Assembly (NCBI RefSeq): GCF_016741855.1
Contig: NZ_JAERRH010000002.1
Location: 744,001-808,000 of the forward strand
Origin: Streptomyces musisoli
Lineage (GTDB): Bacteria > Actinomycetota > Actinomycetes > Streptomycetales > Streptomycetaceae
DNA: 64,000 nucleotides
Direction: 5' to 3'
Below are positions 25,676 to 34,346 of this stretch, one piece after another. The notes under the pieces are model-generated. The model was not told the origin of the DNA. It saw nothing but the letters and a program-made list of their open reading frames with translations, and made no database searches. The first letter of the stretch is position 1, and the number at the start of each line of letters is the position of its first letter. A program made the translations under genes and the position numbers.

Positions 25676-26368
25676 TCACTCGCAGCCGCGCCGCCAGTTC
25701 CATCCGATGAAGGTGTGCTTCAGCTCTACGTCGAAGTGACAGGAGGCACCGGAGCCGGCGTCGATCCGCACATACGAGTGGTGCGTGTTGGCGTACACGG
25801 TGCCGGAGGGGTCGAAGATGCCGGCGTAGGTGAAGGAGGCGTACGCCTCGGAGTTCACCACGGCGCAGTCGGTCGCACAGTCGTCCTTCTCGGACGACGA
25901 CAGCAGCGACCAACCCGCGTTCCATGGCTCCCGGTTCCACTCCTGGCGGGCCCGGGTGGCGGCGTCCACGACGCGGCCCGAGGCGGTGTCCCAGGTCGAC
26001 GTGGTGTAGAGGCCGGTCATGCGGATGTTGCAGCAGTCGTACATCTCGTTCCACGTGCGCAGTTGATGGGTGCCCGCAGCGGCGGCGTCCGTACCCGCGC
26101 CCTCGACCGCCTTCGTGGCCGAACCGGCCGGCACGTATCGGACCGCTCCCAGCTTCGGCTTGCAGTCGTCGCCGATGGTGACCTGCTGCTGAACCGCCAT
26201 CCCCGCGGGCGGCGCGGGCAGCGAGCCGGACAGGTTCACGCCCCCACAGGACTTGGCAGTCTGCGCCTCACCGGCGCCCTGCCCCGTCCCGGCGGCCACC
26301 GCCGAACCGCCTGACGCGCCTCCCAGGGCGATCGTGGCTGCGAGCACACTTGCAATCCGCCTGGCCAA
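25676..26368 (-). CDS. Secreted cysteine-rich protein of unknown function
   Basis: A 230-residue exported protein. TTG 26368 is used as start, with GGAGAGGGAAA directly upstream; a classical signal peptide ends near AVAA. The mature part has cysteines in CGGV, DDCKP, YDCCNI, DDCATDCAV, SCHF and the terminal RRGC, enough for several disulfides. TWNEMYDCCNIRMTGLY and HHSYVRIDAGSGASC suggest a compact beta-rich domain. No catalytic motif or family recognised. It has its own promoter region shared with nothing on the other strand. Confidence 0.7.
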   Translation of the reverse strand: MARRIASVLAATIALGGASGGSAVAAGTGQGAGEAQTAKSCGGVNLSGSLPAPPAGMAVQQQVTIGDDCKPKLGAVRYVPAGSATKAVEGAGTDAAAAGTHQLRTWNEMYDCCNIRMTGLYTTSTWDTASGRVVDAATRARQEWNREPWNAGWSLLSSSEKDDCATDCAVVNSEAYASFTYAGIFDPSGTVYANTHHSYVRIDAGSGASCHFDVELKHTFIGWNWRRGCE

Positions 26369-26768
26369 ATTTCCCTCTCCTGCCTACGAGTTCACCGGTG
26401 CTGCGCTGGTCGGGGTCATCACTTCTCCGGGTCCAACGTACCGACGATTCGGTCGGACGTCCGGCGTCCGCGCCGCCCCGCGCCTGGCGGTCCGGTGCTT
26501 GACGTATGACCGGCGGCTGCAGACAGGGTTGAGGGCGACGAGTTCGGCGACTGCCGAAGCCGTCGATGGCCGGGGGCTGAGGGCATGTACTGGCGACGGC
26601 AGCGCATCACCCTGGAACCGGCCGACGCTGTCGAAACCGAAACAGCCGCACCGGAGACCCCCGGTGGCCGGCGTCCTGCGTCACCGGGGTCACGTGATAC
26701 TCGGAGTGGCGCAGCCGACGGTGAACGCTGCCGCTCCTCGGTGCCAGGGCCGTTCGACGTGGGAGAGT
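26369..26768. other. Intergenic stretch without a recognisable gene
   Basis: 400 bases between the starts of the divergent secreted protein and SUKH-3 genes. It must hold both promoters, but I see no clear palindrome, repeat or gene in it. Confidence 0.4.
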
Positions 26769-27254
26769 ATGGGAACTGTGCACATACTGAAGTCGTCCGA
26801 GGCGGTTGACGCCTGGCTGGCCGGTGCCGGGTGGCACCCGGGGCGCCGGTGTGACGACCTCGCCGCTGCCGAGGTGGAGTTCGCTGTCGAGAGTTTCCGC
26901 AACGACGGCGGAAGTCTCGATGTCATCGCCCCCGCTCTCTTCTTCCTGCGCGAGCACGTCGGCCTTGTGGCGCCCCGGCGCGCCTCCACCGAGGACAGGG
27001 TGATGTTCTACCCGCGTCTCATGTACGTGGGCGCAGCCGAAGACGTCCAGGACATCGCCGACGGACTGGGCAAGAAGGTCTTCCCCGTCGCCCACGACAC
27101 GTACGACGGCGGGACGATTCTCATCGATGAAGTGGGGCGATTCTTCTACCTGCACCACAGCGGCGGATACTTCCTCGGCAATGACAAGCACTCGGCTCTG
27201 ATGAGTTATTCGCGGGGGTACCCGCTCGATGATGCGGAGGACTACTACGCCTGA
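26769..27254 (+). CDS. SUKH-3-family protein (immunity-like)
   Basis: A 161-residue protein matching the SUKH-3 pattern: AWLAGAGWHPGRRCDD at the front, FPVAHDTYDGGTILIDEVGRFFYLHHSGGYFLGNDKHSALMSYSRG at the end. SUKH proteins often neutralise polymorphic toxins, but many stand alone with unknown role, and no toxin gene is adjacent here. The start is ATG 26769 (GGGAG is close) or GTG 26778, which has better spacing. Wholly cytosolic, no membrane segment. Confidence 0.8.
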   Translation: MGTVHILKSSEAVDAWLAGAGWHPGRRCDDLAAAEVEFAVESFRNDGGSLDVIAPALFFLREHVGLVAPRRASTEDRVMFYPRLMYVGAAEDVQDIADGLGKKVFPVAHDTYDGGTILIDEVGRFFYLHHSGGYFLGNDKHSALMSYSRGYPLDDAEDYYA

Positions 27255-27420
27255 GCATGCGACGGTACCGACAGGGCGGCTGTCCGCAGCGCGCCGCGCA
27301 CGGAGCCCTGGCGCCAAGCGACACCGGGCTCCGCGACCGTGCGGCCAAGGCGGGTCCGGCGAGCCGGGTGCGGTCCGGTCAGGCTGTGTGTGCCCTTCTA
27401 TCGCGAACCTGTGTTGTTCC

Positions 27421-27433
27421 TAGAATGGCCATG
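27421..27433 (+). promoter_or_regulatory. -10 element giving a leaderless transcript for the SufR-like gene
   Basis: TAGAAT at 27421-27426 places +1 at about 27433, which is the G of the GTG start. The sequence just upstream (CGCGAACCTGTGTTGTTCC) would hold the -35 and any operator. Confidence 0.55.
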
Positions 27434-28140
27434 TGGAGGACATCGATGCGATCGCGGCGCTACAGGATCCGGTCCGGCGCCGTCTGTACGAGTACGTGGT
27501 GGCACAGGGCCGTGAGGTCGGCCGGAACGAGGCCGCCGAGGCTGCCGGGGTGGCGCGCACGCTCGCCGCGCACCACCTGGACAGGCTGACCGAGGCCGGA
27601 CTGCTGGAGAGCGGCAGCCGCCGCCTTACGGGCCGCTCGGGACCGGGAGCGGGCCGTCCCGCCAAGGTGTACACGCGGGCGCGGGCCGAACGGGCGGTGT
27701 CATTGCCCGCCCGCGACTATCGCACCGCCGCCGAACTGCTCGCCGAGGCCGCCGAGCAGGCCGGGCTCGACGCCGGGCTCTGCGCGGCCGCGCGCCGTCG
27801 GGGCGAGGCCCTGCGCGGCTCGGCGGCGCCCTGCGGCGGCCTCGAGGAGGCCATGGCGATGCTGGCCGCCCGCGGCTACGAACCGCACCTGGAAAGCGCC
27901 GGGGTCGTCCAGGACGCCGAGGGTGCCGAGGCTGCGACCGCCGAGGCCGGGACGGTCGTGCGGATGCGCAACTGCCCCTTCCATGCCGTCGCCGAACGCT
28001 TTCCGCCGCTCGTCTGCGGCATGAACCTCGCGTTGCTCGAGGGCCTGTTCGGCACGGACGGTCCCGTCCGCGCCCGCATGGACGCCCGGCCGGGGGAGTG
28101 CTGCGTGGTGGTCGAGAACTCTAAAAACAATCTCCATTGA
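27433..28140 (+). CDS. SufR/ArsR-like winged-helix regulator with C-terminal cysteines
   Basis: A 235-residue regulator. The N-terminal winged helix reads LQDPVRRRLYEYVVAQGREVGRNEAAEAAGVARTLAAHHLDRLTEAGLLES, with a basic wing (GRSGPGAGRPAKVY). The C-terminal third has NCPFHAVAERFPPLVCGMNLALLEGL and PGECCVVV. This resembles the cysteine arrangement of SufR-type proteins that bind an Fe-S cluster, so iron or redox sensing is a reasonable guess. No suf genes are nearby. GTG 27433 sits at the predicted +1. The next gene (DUF3291) begins 33 bases after its stop, with its own promoter. Confidence 0.8.
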   Translation: MEDIDAIAALQDPVRRRLYEYVVAQGREVGRNEAAEAAGVARTLAAHHLDRLTEAGLLESGSRRLTGRSGPGAGRPAKVYTRARAERAVSLPARDYRTAAELLAEAAEQAGLDAGLCAAARRRGEALRGSAAPCGGLEEAMAMLAARGYEPHLESAGVVQDAEGAEAATAEAGTVVRMRNCPFHAVAERFPPLVCGMNLALLEGLFGTDGPVRARMDARPGECCVVVENSKNNLH

Positions 28141-28173
28141 CATAGAAAGTGGCCGGGTGCTGGGATGTGACCA
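28137..28173 (+). promoter_or_regulatory. Promoter of the DUF3291 gene, overlapping the upstream stop codon
   Basis: TTGACA (28137-28142), 18-base spacer, TGGGAT (28161-28166). The predicted +1 is the A of the ATG at 28173. The TGA inside TTGACA is the stop codon of the SufR-like gene. Confidence 0.6.
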
Positions 28174-28718
28174 TGACTGCATCCGTGCATGCCGCCCACC
28201 TCGCCCAACTCAACGTCGCCACGCTGCGGCACCCCCTCGACGACCCGCGCATCGCGCCGTTCGTCGAGATGCTCGACCCGGTCAACACCGCCGCCGACGG
28301 CACGCCCGGCTTCGTGTGGCGGCTCGTGGAGGAAGGCGCGGCCGACGCCACCGCCCTGCGTCCGGCGGGCGAGGACGTCATCGTCAACCTGACGGTGTGG
28401 GAGACCCCGGAGGCGCTGTGGGACTTCACCTACCGCAGCGGGCACCTCGAGGTGATGCGGCGGCGCCGCGAATGGTTCGAACGGCATGTCGAGGCGCACC
28501 TGGTGCTCTGGTGGGTCCCGGCGGGCCACCTCCCCACCGTCGGCGAGGCCCTGGAACGGCTGGCGGACCTGCGGGCCAATGGTCCGTCCCCGCGCGCGTT
28601 CACCTTCGCCTCCTCCTACACCGCTGCCGAGGCCGCCGAGCACCTTCAGACCGTGCCGCAGGGGCAGCACGTCCAGGGCCGCCCGTTCCGCGAGGGCGAC
28701 CGGCTGCCGGCCGAGTAG
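28173..28718 (+). CDS. DUF3291 family protein
   Basis: A 181-residue cytosolic protein of the DUF3291 family: HLAQLNVATLRHPLDDPRIAPFVEMLDPVNTAAD at the start, then GFVWRL, VIVNLTVWETPEALWDFTYRSGHLEVMRRRREWF and LVLWWVPAGHLPTVGEALERLADL. The two halves look like a ferredoxin-like (monooxygenase-type) dimeric fold; no cofactor motif is seen. It lies directly behind a SufR-like regulator and has a predicted leaderless promoter. Function is unknown. Confidence 0.85.
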   Translation: MTASVHAAHLAQLNVATLRHPLDDPRIAPFVEMLDPVNTAADGTPGFVWRLVEEGAADATALRPAGEDVIVNLTVWETPEALWDFTYRSGHLEVMRRRREWFERHVEAHLVLWWVPAGHLPTVGEALERLADLRANGPSPRAFTFASSYTAAEAAEHLQTVPQGQHVQGRPFREGDRLPAE

Positions 28719-28743
28719 CACGGTCGCAGGCCGGTGGTTCCGC

Positions 28744-29382
28744 TCAGGCCGTGGCGGCCAGCGAGGACCCGGCGCCGGCTTCCCAGGCGAAGTCGTCCAG
28801 GTCGTTGCAGGGGCCGGCGGCGCCGGAGAGCACGATCCGGTGCGATCCGGTGCCCTCGGCGGAGACGCCCACGTCCTTGGCCAGAGCGCGGCGCTTGTAC
28901 AGAGCGAGCTTGACGTGCCCCGGGTCCGCGGCGAACTCGACGTACTTGCCGCCGAAGCTCCTGCCCACGCTCAGGCCCCGGTCGGCGTAGAACTGCTTGG
29001 TGGCCTTGACGTCCTCGACGCCCAGCAGGAGCACGAACTCGTCGAAGTCCCGGGTGACCGGGGCGGTGTCCTTCTTCGCCGACGTCGCGACCTTCAGGAT
29101 CGTGCCGTCCGGGGCCTGGACGACGCCGCCGTAGCCCCACAGCGACTTCGAGGCCGGCTTGAGGGAGGTGGCACCGGCGTCGAGGGCGGCCTTGATCAGG
29201 GCGTCGGCGTTGCCCGGCTGGGACACCACCAGCGACAGTGAGAATCCGCGGAAGCCGGTCGTAGGGTCCCCCGACGCCCGCAGGCGCAGGTACGGCGAGT
29301 CGGGTCCGAGGACGGCGGAGTAGAAGCGGGTGGCGGCCGCGAGGTCGGCCACTTCCAGGATGACGGCGTCGATGGAGTTCAT
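28744..29382 (-). CDS. Two-domain VOC (glyoxalase-fold) protein
   Basis: A 212-residue protein of two vicinal-oxygen-chelate modules. The first opens SIDAVILEVADLAAATRFYSAVLG and ends GGVVQAPDGTILKVAT; the second opens FDEFVLLLGVEDVKATKQFYADRGLSVG and ends GSHRIVLSG. The usual metal-binding His/Glu positions are not evident, so it may be a binding or resistance protein and not a metalloenzyme. Convergent with the DUF3291 gene, 25 bases between stops. ATG 29382 has no strong ribosome site. Confidence 0.8.
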   Translation of the reverse strand: MNSIDAVILEVADLAAATRFYSAVLGPDSPYLRLRASGDPTTGFRGFSLSLVVSQPGNADALIKAALDAGATSLKPASKSLWGYGGVVQAPDGTILKVATSAKKDTAPVTRDFDEFVLLLGVEDVKATKQFYADRGLSVGRSFGGKYVEFAADPGHVKLALYKRRALAKDVGVSAEGTGSHRIVLSGAAGPCNDLDDFAWEAGAGSSLAATA

Positions 29383-29550
29383 GCCTTCGAAGGTAGGGGC
29401 GGCCGGGCCTCCGGCGCTTCTCGAAAACTGACCGGTCGAGTGCTCGCCGACCGGCAGCCGTTTCCCGAGAGGATACGGCCGGTGAAGATCGCGTCCGGTC
29501 GGCGGGCATCGCGGGGCGCCTCGCCCACGCGCCGCACCCGTACGGGCTGA

Positions 29551-29916
<366 letters not shown>

Positions 29917-29999
29917 GAAAGTCCGGGTGCGGGCCCCCGGGTGTTGCCGGCCTGAGGGACTCCGGGGAGGGCAGCAGGTCACCGGATGGCGGGGCGCGG

Positions 30000-30176
30000 C
30001 TTCGGCTACCGCCGAGACCGGTCCGCTTCGGCTACCGCCGAGACCGGTCCACTTCAACTACTGCCGAGGCCGGTCCACTTCAACTACTGCCGAGGCCGGT
30101 CCAGCTTCAGCTACCGCCGAGGCCGGTCCGGCTACGGCTACTGCCGAGGCCGGTCCGGCTACGGCTACCGGCCGGC
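30000..30176. repeat. 26-bp tandem repeat, about 6.5 copies
   Basis: The unit is CTTCGGCTACCGCCGAGACC followed by GGTCCG, starting at 30000, 30026, 30052, 30078, 30104, 30130 and a partial at about 30156. Each copy carries the palindrome GACCGGTC or GGCCGG near its end. A 26-base period excludes a simple protein repeat. There are no unique spacers, so this is not CRISPR. Confidence 0.88.
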
Positions 30177-30423
30177 CCAGAGAGGCTGCGTTCCGACGTG
30201 CGGCCCCCGCAGGTGCGGTACGGCGCTGCCGCTGTCGGTCACCTCGCGGATGACCGCCCTTCGCCCGCCCGCACAGATCTGCCCGGCGTGAGCGGGAAAC
30301 AGCCCGGCTCCGCATGCTGATCAGCCGTCTCCGACCGCCCGGCCCGGCTTCCCGCGAGCCGGGCCCCCGCAGATGAAACTGAACGGCCGGTCCTCCGGTC
30401 CAGGTCCTTCCACACTCCCAAAA

Positions 30424-30473
30424 ATACCCCCAGGGGTATCCGTGTATGGTGGTGCGCATACCCCGGGGGGTAA
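30424..30473. promoter_or_regulatory. Two CstR operators in the persulfide dioxygenase promoter
   Basis: ATACCCC-CA-GGGGTAT (30424-30439) and ATACCCCGGGGGGTAA (30458-30473), matching the palindrome ahead of cstR. They lie 25-60 bases before the GTG at 30498 and should block the promoter when CstR is reduced. Confidence 0.85.
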
Positions 30474-30497
30474 TCGCAGTGGGAAGGAAAGATCTCC

Positions 30498-31856
30498 GTG
30501 TTCTTCATCGACGCCATTGACCTCGAGGGCCTCGGCAACCGCAGCTACCTCGCCGGCGGCCGGCGGACGGCCGTAGCCGTCGATCCGCCGAGGGACTTCG
30601 ACCAAGTGCTGGCAGCGGCCGCGCGTCGCGGAGTGCGGATCTCACACGTGGTGGAGACCCACGTGCACAACGACTACGTCACCGGCGGTCCGGAGCTGGC
30701 GCGGGTGACCGGCGCCGCCTACCTGGTGCCCGCCGGGGCCCATGTGTCGTTCACGCGGATACCGGTGGCCGACGGCGACACCGTCACCATCGACGGCGGG
30801 CTGCGCCTGCGCGCCGTCGCCACGCCCGGCCACACACCGCACCACACCTCCTACGTCCTACAGGAGCAGGGCGCGCCGGTGGCGGCTTTCACCGGCGGTT
30901 CGCTGCTGATCGGCACGGTGGGCCGGCCGGACCTGGTCGAACCGCGGCTGACCGAGCAGCTGGCCCGTGCCCAGCACGCCTCCGCACACCGCCTGGCGGC
31001 CGAGCTGCCCGACGAGACGCCCGTGCTGCCCACGCACGGCTTCGGCAGTTTCTGCTCCTCCGCGCAGGCGGACGGGAACGCCACCACCATCGGCGAGGAG
31101 AAGTCCGCCAACGCTGCGCTGACCACCGACGCCGACTCCTTCGTCGCGCAACTGCTCGCCGAGCTGGACGACATTCCCGCGTACTACACGTACATGGGTC
31201 CCGCCAATGCCGCGGGTCCCGCACCCGTGGACCTGACCCCGCCCGCCGTCGCGGATGCCGACGAGATATCCGCCCGGCTCGCGGCCGGCGAATGGGTCGT
31301 GGACCTGCGCAACCGGGTCGCGTTCGCCGAGGGCCACGTCGCGGGGTCCTTCAACTTCGAAGCCGACGGCAAGATCGCCACCTATCTGGCCTGGATGATC
31401 CCGTGGGGCAGGCCCGTGACGCTGCTCGCCGCATCCCCGGAGCAACTGGCCGACGCACAGCGCGAACTCGTCAGGGTCGGCATCGACCGGCCCGCGGCCG
31501 CCGCGACCGGTTCACCGCGGGAATGGCTGCCCGAGGGTGACCGCCCCGCCTCCTTCCCCCGCTCCACCTTCGCCGGCCTGGCCGAGCACGGCACGGACGG
31601 CATCGTCGTCCTGGACGTACGGCGTGACTCCGAGCGGGCCGCCGGCCACATCGAGGGCTCCGTCCACATCCCCGTCCATGAGTTGCACAAACGGCTCGGC
31701 GAGGTGCCCGCCGGCACCGTCTGGGTGCACTGCGCAGGCGGAATGCGGGCCGCGATCGCCGCCTCCCTGCTGGACGCCATCGGCCGGGACGTCGTGGCCG
31801 TCGACGACGGTTTCGATGCCGCCGAGACCGCCGGCCTGAACGTCGTATCCGGCTGA
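30498..31856 (+). CDS. Persulfide dioxygenase-rhodanese fusion (CstB-like)
   Basis: A 452-residue enzyme that should oxidise low-molecular-weight persulfides with O2. The metallo-beta-lactamase domain has THVHNDYVTGG at 54-64; the last His of the usual HxHxDH is Tyr, as in this ETHE1-like subgroup where it is not an iron ligand. ATPGHTPHHTSY and LPTHGFGSFC follow. A first rhodanese domain (EWVVDLRNRVAFAEGHVAGSFNF) lacks its active Cys, and a second (VVLDVRRDSERAAGHIEGSVHIP, VWVHCAGGMRAAIA) has it. This order matches CstB. GTG 30498 has GGAAGGAAAG upstream. Controlled by the two operators just before it. Confidence 0.9.
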   Translation: MFFIDAIDLEGLGNRSYLAGGRRTAVAVDPPRDFDQVLAAAARRGVRISHVVETHVHNDYVTGGPELARVTGAAYLVPAGAHVSFTRIPVADGDTVTIDGGLRLRAVATPGHTPHHTSYVLQEQGAPVAAFTGGSLLIGTVGRPDLVEPRLTEQLARAQHASAHRLAAELPDETPVLPTHGFGSFCSSAQADGNATTIGEEKSANAALTTDADSFVAQLLAELDDIPAYYTYMGPANAAGPAPVDLTPPAVADADEISARLAAGEWVVDLRNRVAFAEGHVAGSFNFEADGKIATYLAWMIPWGRPVTLLAASPEQLADAQRELVRVGIDRPAAAATGSPREWLPEGDRPASFPRSTFAGLAEHGTDGIVVLDVRRDSERAAGHIEGSVHIPVHELHKRLGEVPAGTVWVHCAGGMRAAIAASLLDAIGRDVVAVDDGFDAAETAGLNVVSG

Positions 31857-31902
31857 GCCGACGAGTCCGGACAACCGGCAGAACCCTCCGAGAGGTTGTG
31901 TG

Positions 31903-32268
31903 ATGTTCCTTCTCCGTCGTAGCGCGGACCGTGTCACCGTGGACGAGGCCCACCGGCGCACCCACGGGCCCGACGCCGTAGCCGTCCTGCTGGACGTACG
32001 CGAGCAGGTCGAGTGGAGGGCCGGGCACGCCCCCGGGGCCGTCCACGCGCCGCTGTCCCGGCTGACCGCCGGCGCGGCACTGCCCGGCGCGGCCCGGGCA
32101 CGGCCGCTGGTGGTGATCTGCCGCAGCGGGCACCGCTCACGGCAGGCCGCCGCACTACTGGCCGCACGCGGCGCCGACGCCGTCGACGTCACAGGCGGCA
32201 TGCGGGCGTGGGCCGCTGCCGGTCACCCGGTCGTCGACGAACGCGGGAACAACGGCTCGACAGCATGA
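31903..32268 (+). CDS. Single-domain rhodanese
   Basis: A 121-residue sulfurtransferase. VLLDVREQVEWRAGHAPGAVHAPL is the rhodanese CH2A motif, and VVICRSGHRSRQAAALL gives the active loop with Cys followed by RSGHRS. Start ATG 31903, seven bases after GAGAGG. Lies 46 bases behind the dioxygenase and overlaps the permease start by ATGA, so all three are one operon. Probably moves sulfane sulfur between thiols and the dioxygenase. Confidence 0.9.
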   Translation: MFLLRRSADRVTVDEAHRRTHGPDAVAVLLDVREQVEWRAGHAPGAVHAPLSRLTAGAALPGAARARPLVVICRSGHRSRQAAALLAARGADAVDVTGGMRAWAAAGHPVVDERGNNGSTA

Positions 32269-33008
32269 CCGCCCTGATCCTCGCGCTCCTCGCCGGTGCC
32301 GTCATCGGCCTGGCCCTGGGCGGTCTAGGCGGAGGCGGCAGCGTCCTCGCCGTGCCCGCCCTGATCTACCTGGTCCATTTCACTCCTGCGGAGGCGACGA
32401 CGGGCGGTCTGGTCATCGTCACCCTCACCTCGGTCACGGCATTGACCGCCCACGCCCGGGACGGCAACGTCGCCTGGCGCACGGGGCTGCTCTTCGCCGC
32501 GGCCGGCATCGTGCCCGCGATGATCGCCGGAGCGGTCTCAGGCCATCTGCCCGCCACGGTGCTGACCGGTGCCTTCGCGGTGATCGCCGGGCTCGCCGCC
32601 CTGCGCATGCTGCGGCCGGCGCGCACCGAACCGTCCGGCACGGTGCACCCCGGCAAGGCCGGAGCGGCCGGCGCCGGGCTCGGCACCGTCACCGGGTTCC
32701 TCGGTGTCGGCGGCGGTTTCCTCGCCGTTCCCGCACTGGTGAGTGTGCTGGGACTGACCATGCGCCGGGCGGTCGGCACCAGCCTGCTCGTCATCACGAT
32801 CAACTCCCTGGCCGCCCTCGCCGCCCGGGCCGGCACCGGCATGCACCTGGACTGGGCGGTCATCGCACCGTTCACCGCGGCAGCGATCCTGGGCGCCTGG
32901 GACGGCAAACGCCTGTCACACAGACTCAAAGGCACGACACTCCAGCGGATCTTCGCCCACGTGCTCCTCGCTGTCGCCGCCTTCATGCTCGTCGATGTGC
33001 TCGTCTGA
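32265..33008 (+). CDS. TauE/SafE-family sulfite/anion exporter
   Basis: A 247-residue membrane protein with about eight helices in two similar halves. Each half opens with a Gly-rich loop: LGGLGGGGSVLAVPAL and TGFLGVGGGFLAVPALVSVLG, the family signature. Translationally coupled to the rhodanese (ATGA). In this operon the likely cargo is sulfite or thiosulfate made from persulfide oxidation, exported from the cell. Direction and substrate are inferred. Confidence 0.9.
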   Translation: MTALILALLAGAVIGLALGGLGGGGSVLAVPALIYLVHFTPAEATTGGLVIVTLTSVTALTAHARDGNVAWRTGLLFAAAGIVPAMIAGAVSGHLPATVLTGAFAVIAGLAALRMLRPARTEPSGTVHPGKAGAAGAGLGTVTGFLGVGGGFLAVPALVSVLGLTMRRAVGTSLLVITINSLAALAARAGTGMHLDWAVIAPFTAAAILGAWDGKRLSHRLKGTTLQRIFAHVLLAVAAFMLVDVLV

Positions 33009-33213
33009 CCATGTCGCCCGAGTTCACGGACCGAGCCGACAGGGCCAGGCCGGAGAGGAAGAGCTTCTCCTGGCACCCGCACAACTACGCACGGTCCGCA
33101 CCGGCTTCCGGCGCCCGCCGGATCAAGTTCCGCGACCACTGCTCACAGACACCCCACGGGACACAAGCGCTCCACCGGTCGGGGCACCTCAACACCAAGG
33201 AACGACATCAGCC

Positions 33214-33789
33214 ATGAACACCCCCGCCACTCTCGACCCCCGCCAGGCCCGCAGCCGCCTGCACGAACTCACCGTCATCGACGTCCGCGCCCCCGGCGAG
33301 TACGCCGACGGTCACATCCCCGGGGCCCTGAACATCCCCCTGGACCAGCTCGACCGGGCGCTGCCCGACATCCGTACCGCGGCCCGGCGCGGCGAGATCC
33401 TTGTCGTCTGCGCCTCGGGCGTCCGCTCCGAGAACGCGTGCCGGACACTCGCGGAGAACGGCATCCACACCGCCACGCTCGCCGGAGGCACAAGTGCCTG
33501 GGCCGCCCAGGGCCATGACCTGCACCAGGCCGACGGCACTCGGACCACCACATGGGGTATGGAGCGCCAAGTCCGTCTCGCCGCGGGTTCGTTCGTCCTG
33601 CTGGGCCTGGCGCTGGGCGAGGTGGTTCACCCGGCCTTCCGGCTGCTGTCCGCCGGCATCGCGGGCGGCCTGGTCTATTCCGTCCTGACGAACACGTGCG
33701 GCATGGCCGCCGTGCTCGCCAAGCTCCCGTACAACCGCCCCCGCACGGCCGACCTGGACGCGGCACTCGGCCGCCTGCGCGGCAACTGA
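33214..33789 (+). CDS. Rhodanese with C-terminal membrane domain (DUF2892-like)
   Basis: A 191-residue fusion. Residues 1-110 are a rhodanese: TVIDVRAPGEYADGHIPGALNIPLDQL and LVVCASGVRSENACRTL with the active Cys. Residues 120-175 hold two hydrophobic helices (LAAGSFVLLGLALGEVVHPAFRLLSAGIAGGLVYSVLTN) of the DUF2892 kind, then CGMAAVLAKLPYNRP. This anchors the sulfurtransferase at the membrane. It lies 205 bases after the permease, and no operator of the TACCCC type is seen in that gap, so readthrough from the operon is likely. Confidence 0.88.
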   Translation: MNTPATLDPRQARSRLHELTVIDVRAPGEYADGHIPGALNIPLDQLDRALPDIRTAARRGEILVVCASGVRSENACRTLAENGIHTATLAGGTSAWAAQGHDLHQADGTRTTTWGMERQVRLAAGSFVLLGLALGEVVHPAFRLLSAGIAGGLVYSVLTNTCGMAAVLAKLPYNRPRTADLDAALGRLRGN

Positions 33790-33796
33790 CCAGACG

Positions 33797-34261
33797 TCAG
33801 GGCCGATCGCGCGGTCCGGCGGCGCCGCCGTCCCCCGGCACCGGCGCTCCGGCGCCGGCGACTCCCGAGTCGTCCATGTAGTCACGGACTCGTGTGATCA
33901 GTCCGTCGCGGACCTGGAGTATCAGGAGGCCGGGGACGGTGAACGTGGTGGCCTTGGTCGTCAGTGTTCCCACCACGACGTGCTCAGCGATGATCACCTC
34001 TGGATCGGCGGTGTCGTAGGCCGCGATCCTCCTGACCTCCCGCACCCGGGCGGGGCTGGCCCCCCAGGCCGCCCGGTATCCCGCGCGCACGGCCTCACGC
34101 CCCTCGTAGAGCGGGGGGAAACCGGGAAAGGCGAAGGGGAACTCGTGGACCGCGTCCTCGGCATAGAGATCGGCGAGATCGTCCGGGGACTTGTCGAGCA
34201 TGGCCTGGTAGTAGCGGCTCAGCACCTCATGAGGGGTGCGAGCAGCGTTGTCCGGATGCAC
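33797..34261 (-). CDS. SnoaL-like/NTF2-fold protein
   Basis: A 154-residue cone-fold protein: EVLSRYYQAMLDKSPDDLADLYAEDAVHEFPFAFPGFPPLYEGREAVRAGY at the front and LLILQVRDGLITRVRDYMD at the end. GTG 34261 is used, with GGGAGG upstream; a longer GTG frame from 34297 has no ribosome site. Divergent from the TetR gene across 85 bp, and its stop is only seven bases from the stop of the convergent rhodanese gene. It is the probable target of that TetR regulator. The last 20 residues are Gly/Pro-rich and disordered. Confidence 0.82.
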   Translation of the reverse strand: MHPDNAARTPHEVLSRYYQAMLDKSPDDLADLYAEDAVHEFPFAFPGFPPLYEGREAVRAGYRAAWGASPARVREVRRIAAYDTADPEVIIAEHVVVGTLTTKATTFTVPGLLILQVRDGLITRVRDYMDDSGVAGAGAPVPGDGGAAGPRDRP

Positions 34262-34282
34262 AGTGACCTCCCGTTCGCTCAA

Positions 34283-34340
34283 CACTTGTTGACCCACTCA
34301 CCGTAGGGCCGGTCGCCAGTTCGGTCAACGGCTGTAGAGT
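34283..34340 (+). promoter_or_regulatory. Divergent promoter region with inverted repeats, TetR/SnoaL genes
   Basis: CAACACTTGTTG (34282-34293) has 5-bp arms CAACA/TGTTG. GTTGACC near 34290 and GGTCAAC near 34323 form a second, wider inverted pair. TAGAGT (34335-34340) places +1 on the ATG of the TetR gene at 34347. Confidence 0.5.
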
Positions 34341-34346
34341 GAATAG

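Larger units (their letters stand above)
29917..30497. other. 580-bp spacer holding repeats and operators
   Basis: Between cstR and the dioxygenase gene there is no convincing gene. The stretch holds the 26-bp tandem repeats (30000-30176), then two CstR operators (30424-30473) directly ahead of the dioxygenase start. Confidence 0.6.

Noticed and set aside
26769..27254. SUKH-3 gene as part of a toxin-immunity locus
   Set aside because: No polymorphic toxin, secretion or repeat gene lies on either side.
30000..30176. Possible CRISPR array
   Set aside because: Units are directly adjacent with no unique spacers, and no cas gene is present. The same holds for the 42-bp and 8-bp arrays near 58.1-58.4 kb.
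33011..33217. 68-codon plus frame between the permease and the rhodanese-membrane fusion
   Set aside because: Starts directly after the permease stop but has no hydrophobic or conserved pattern and overlaps the next start; not enough support.
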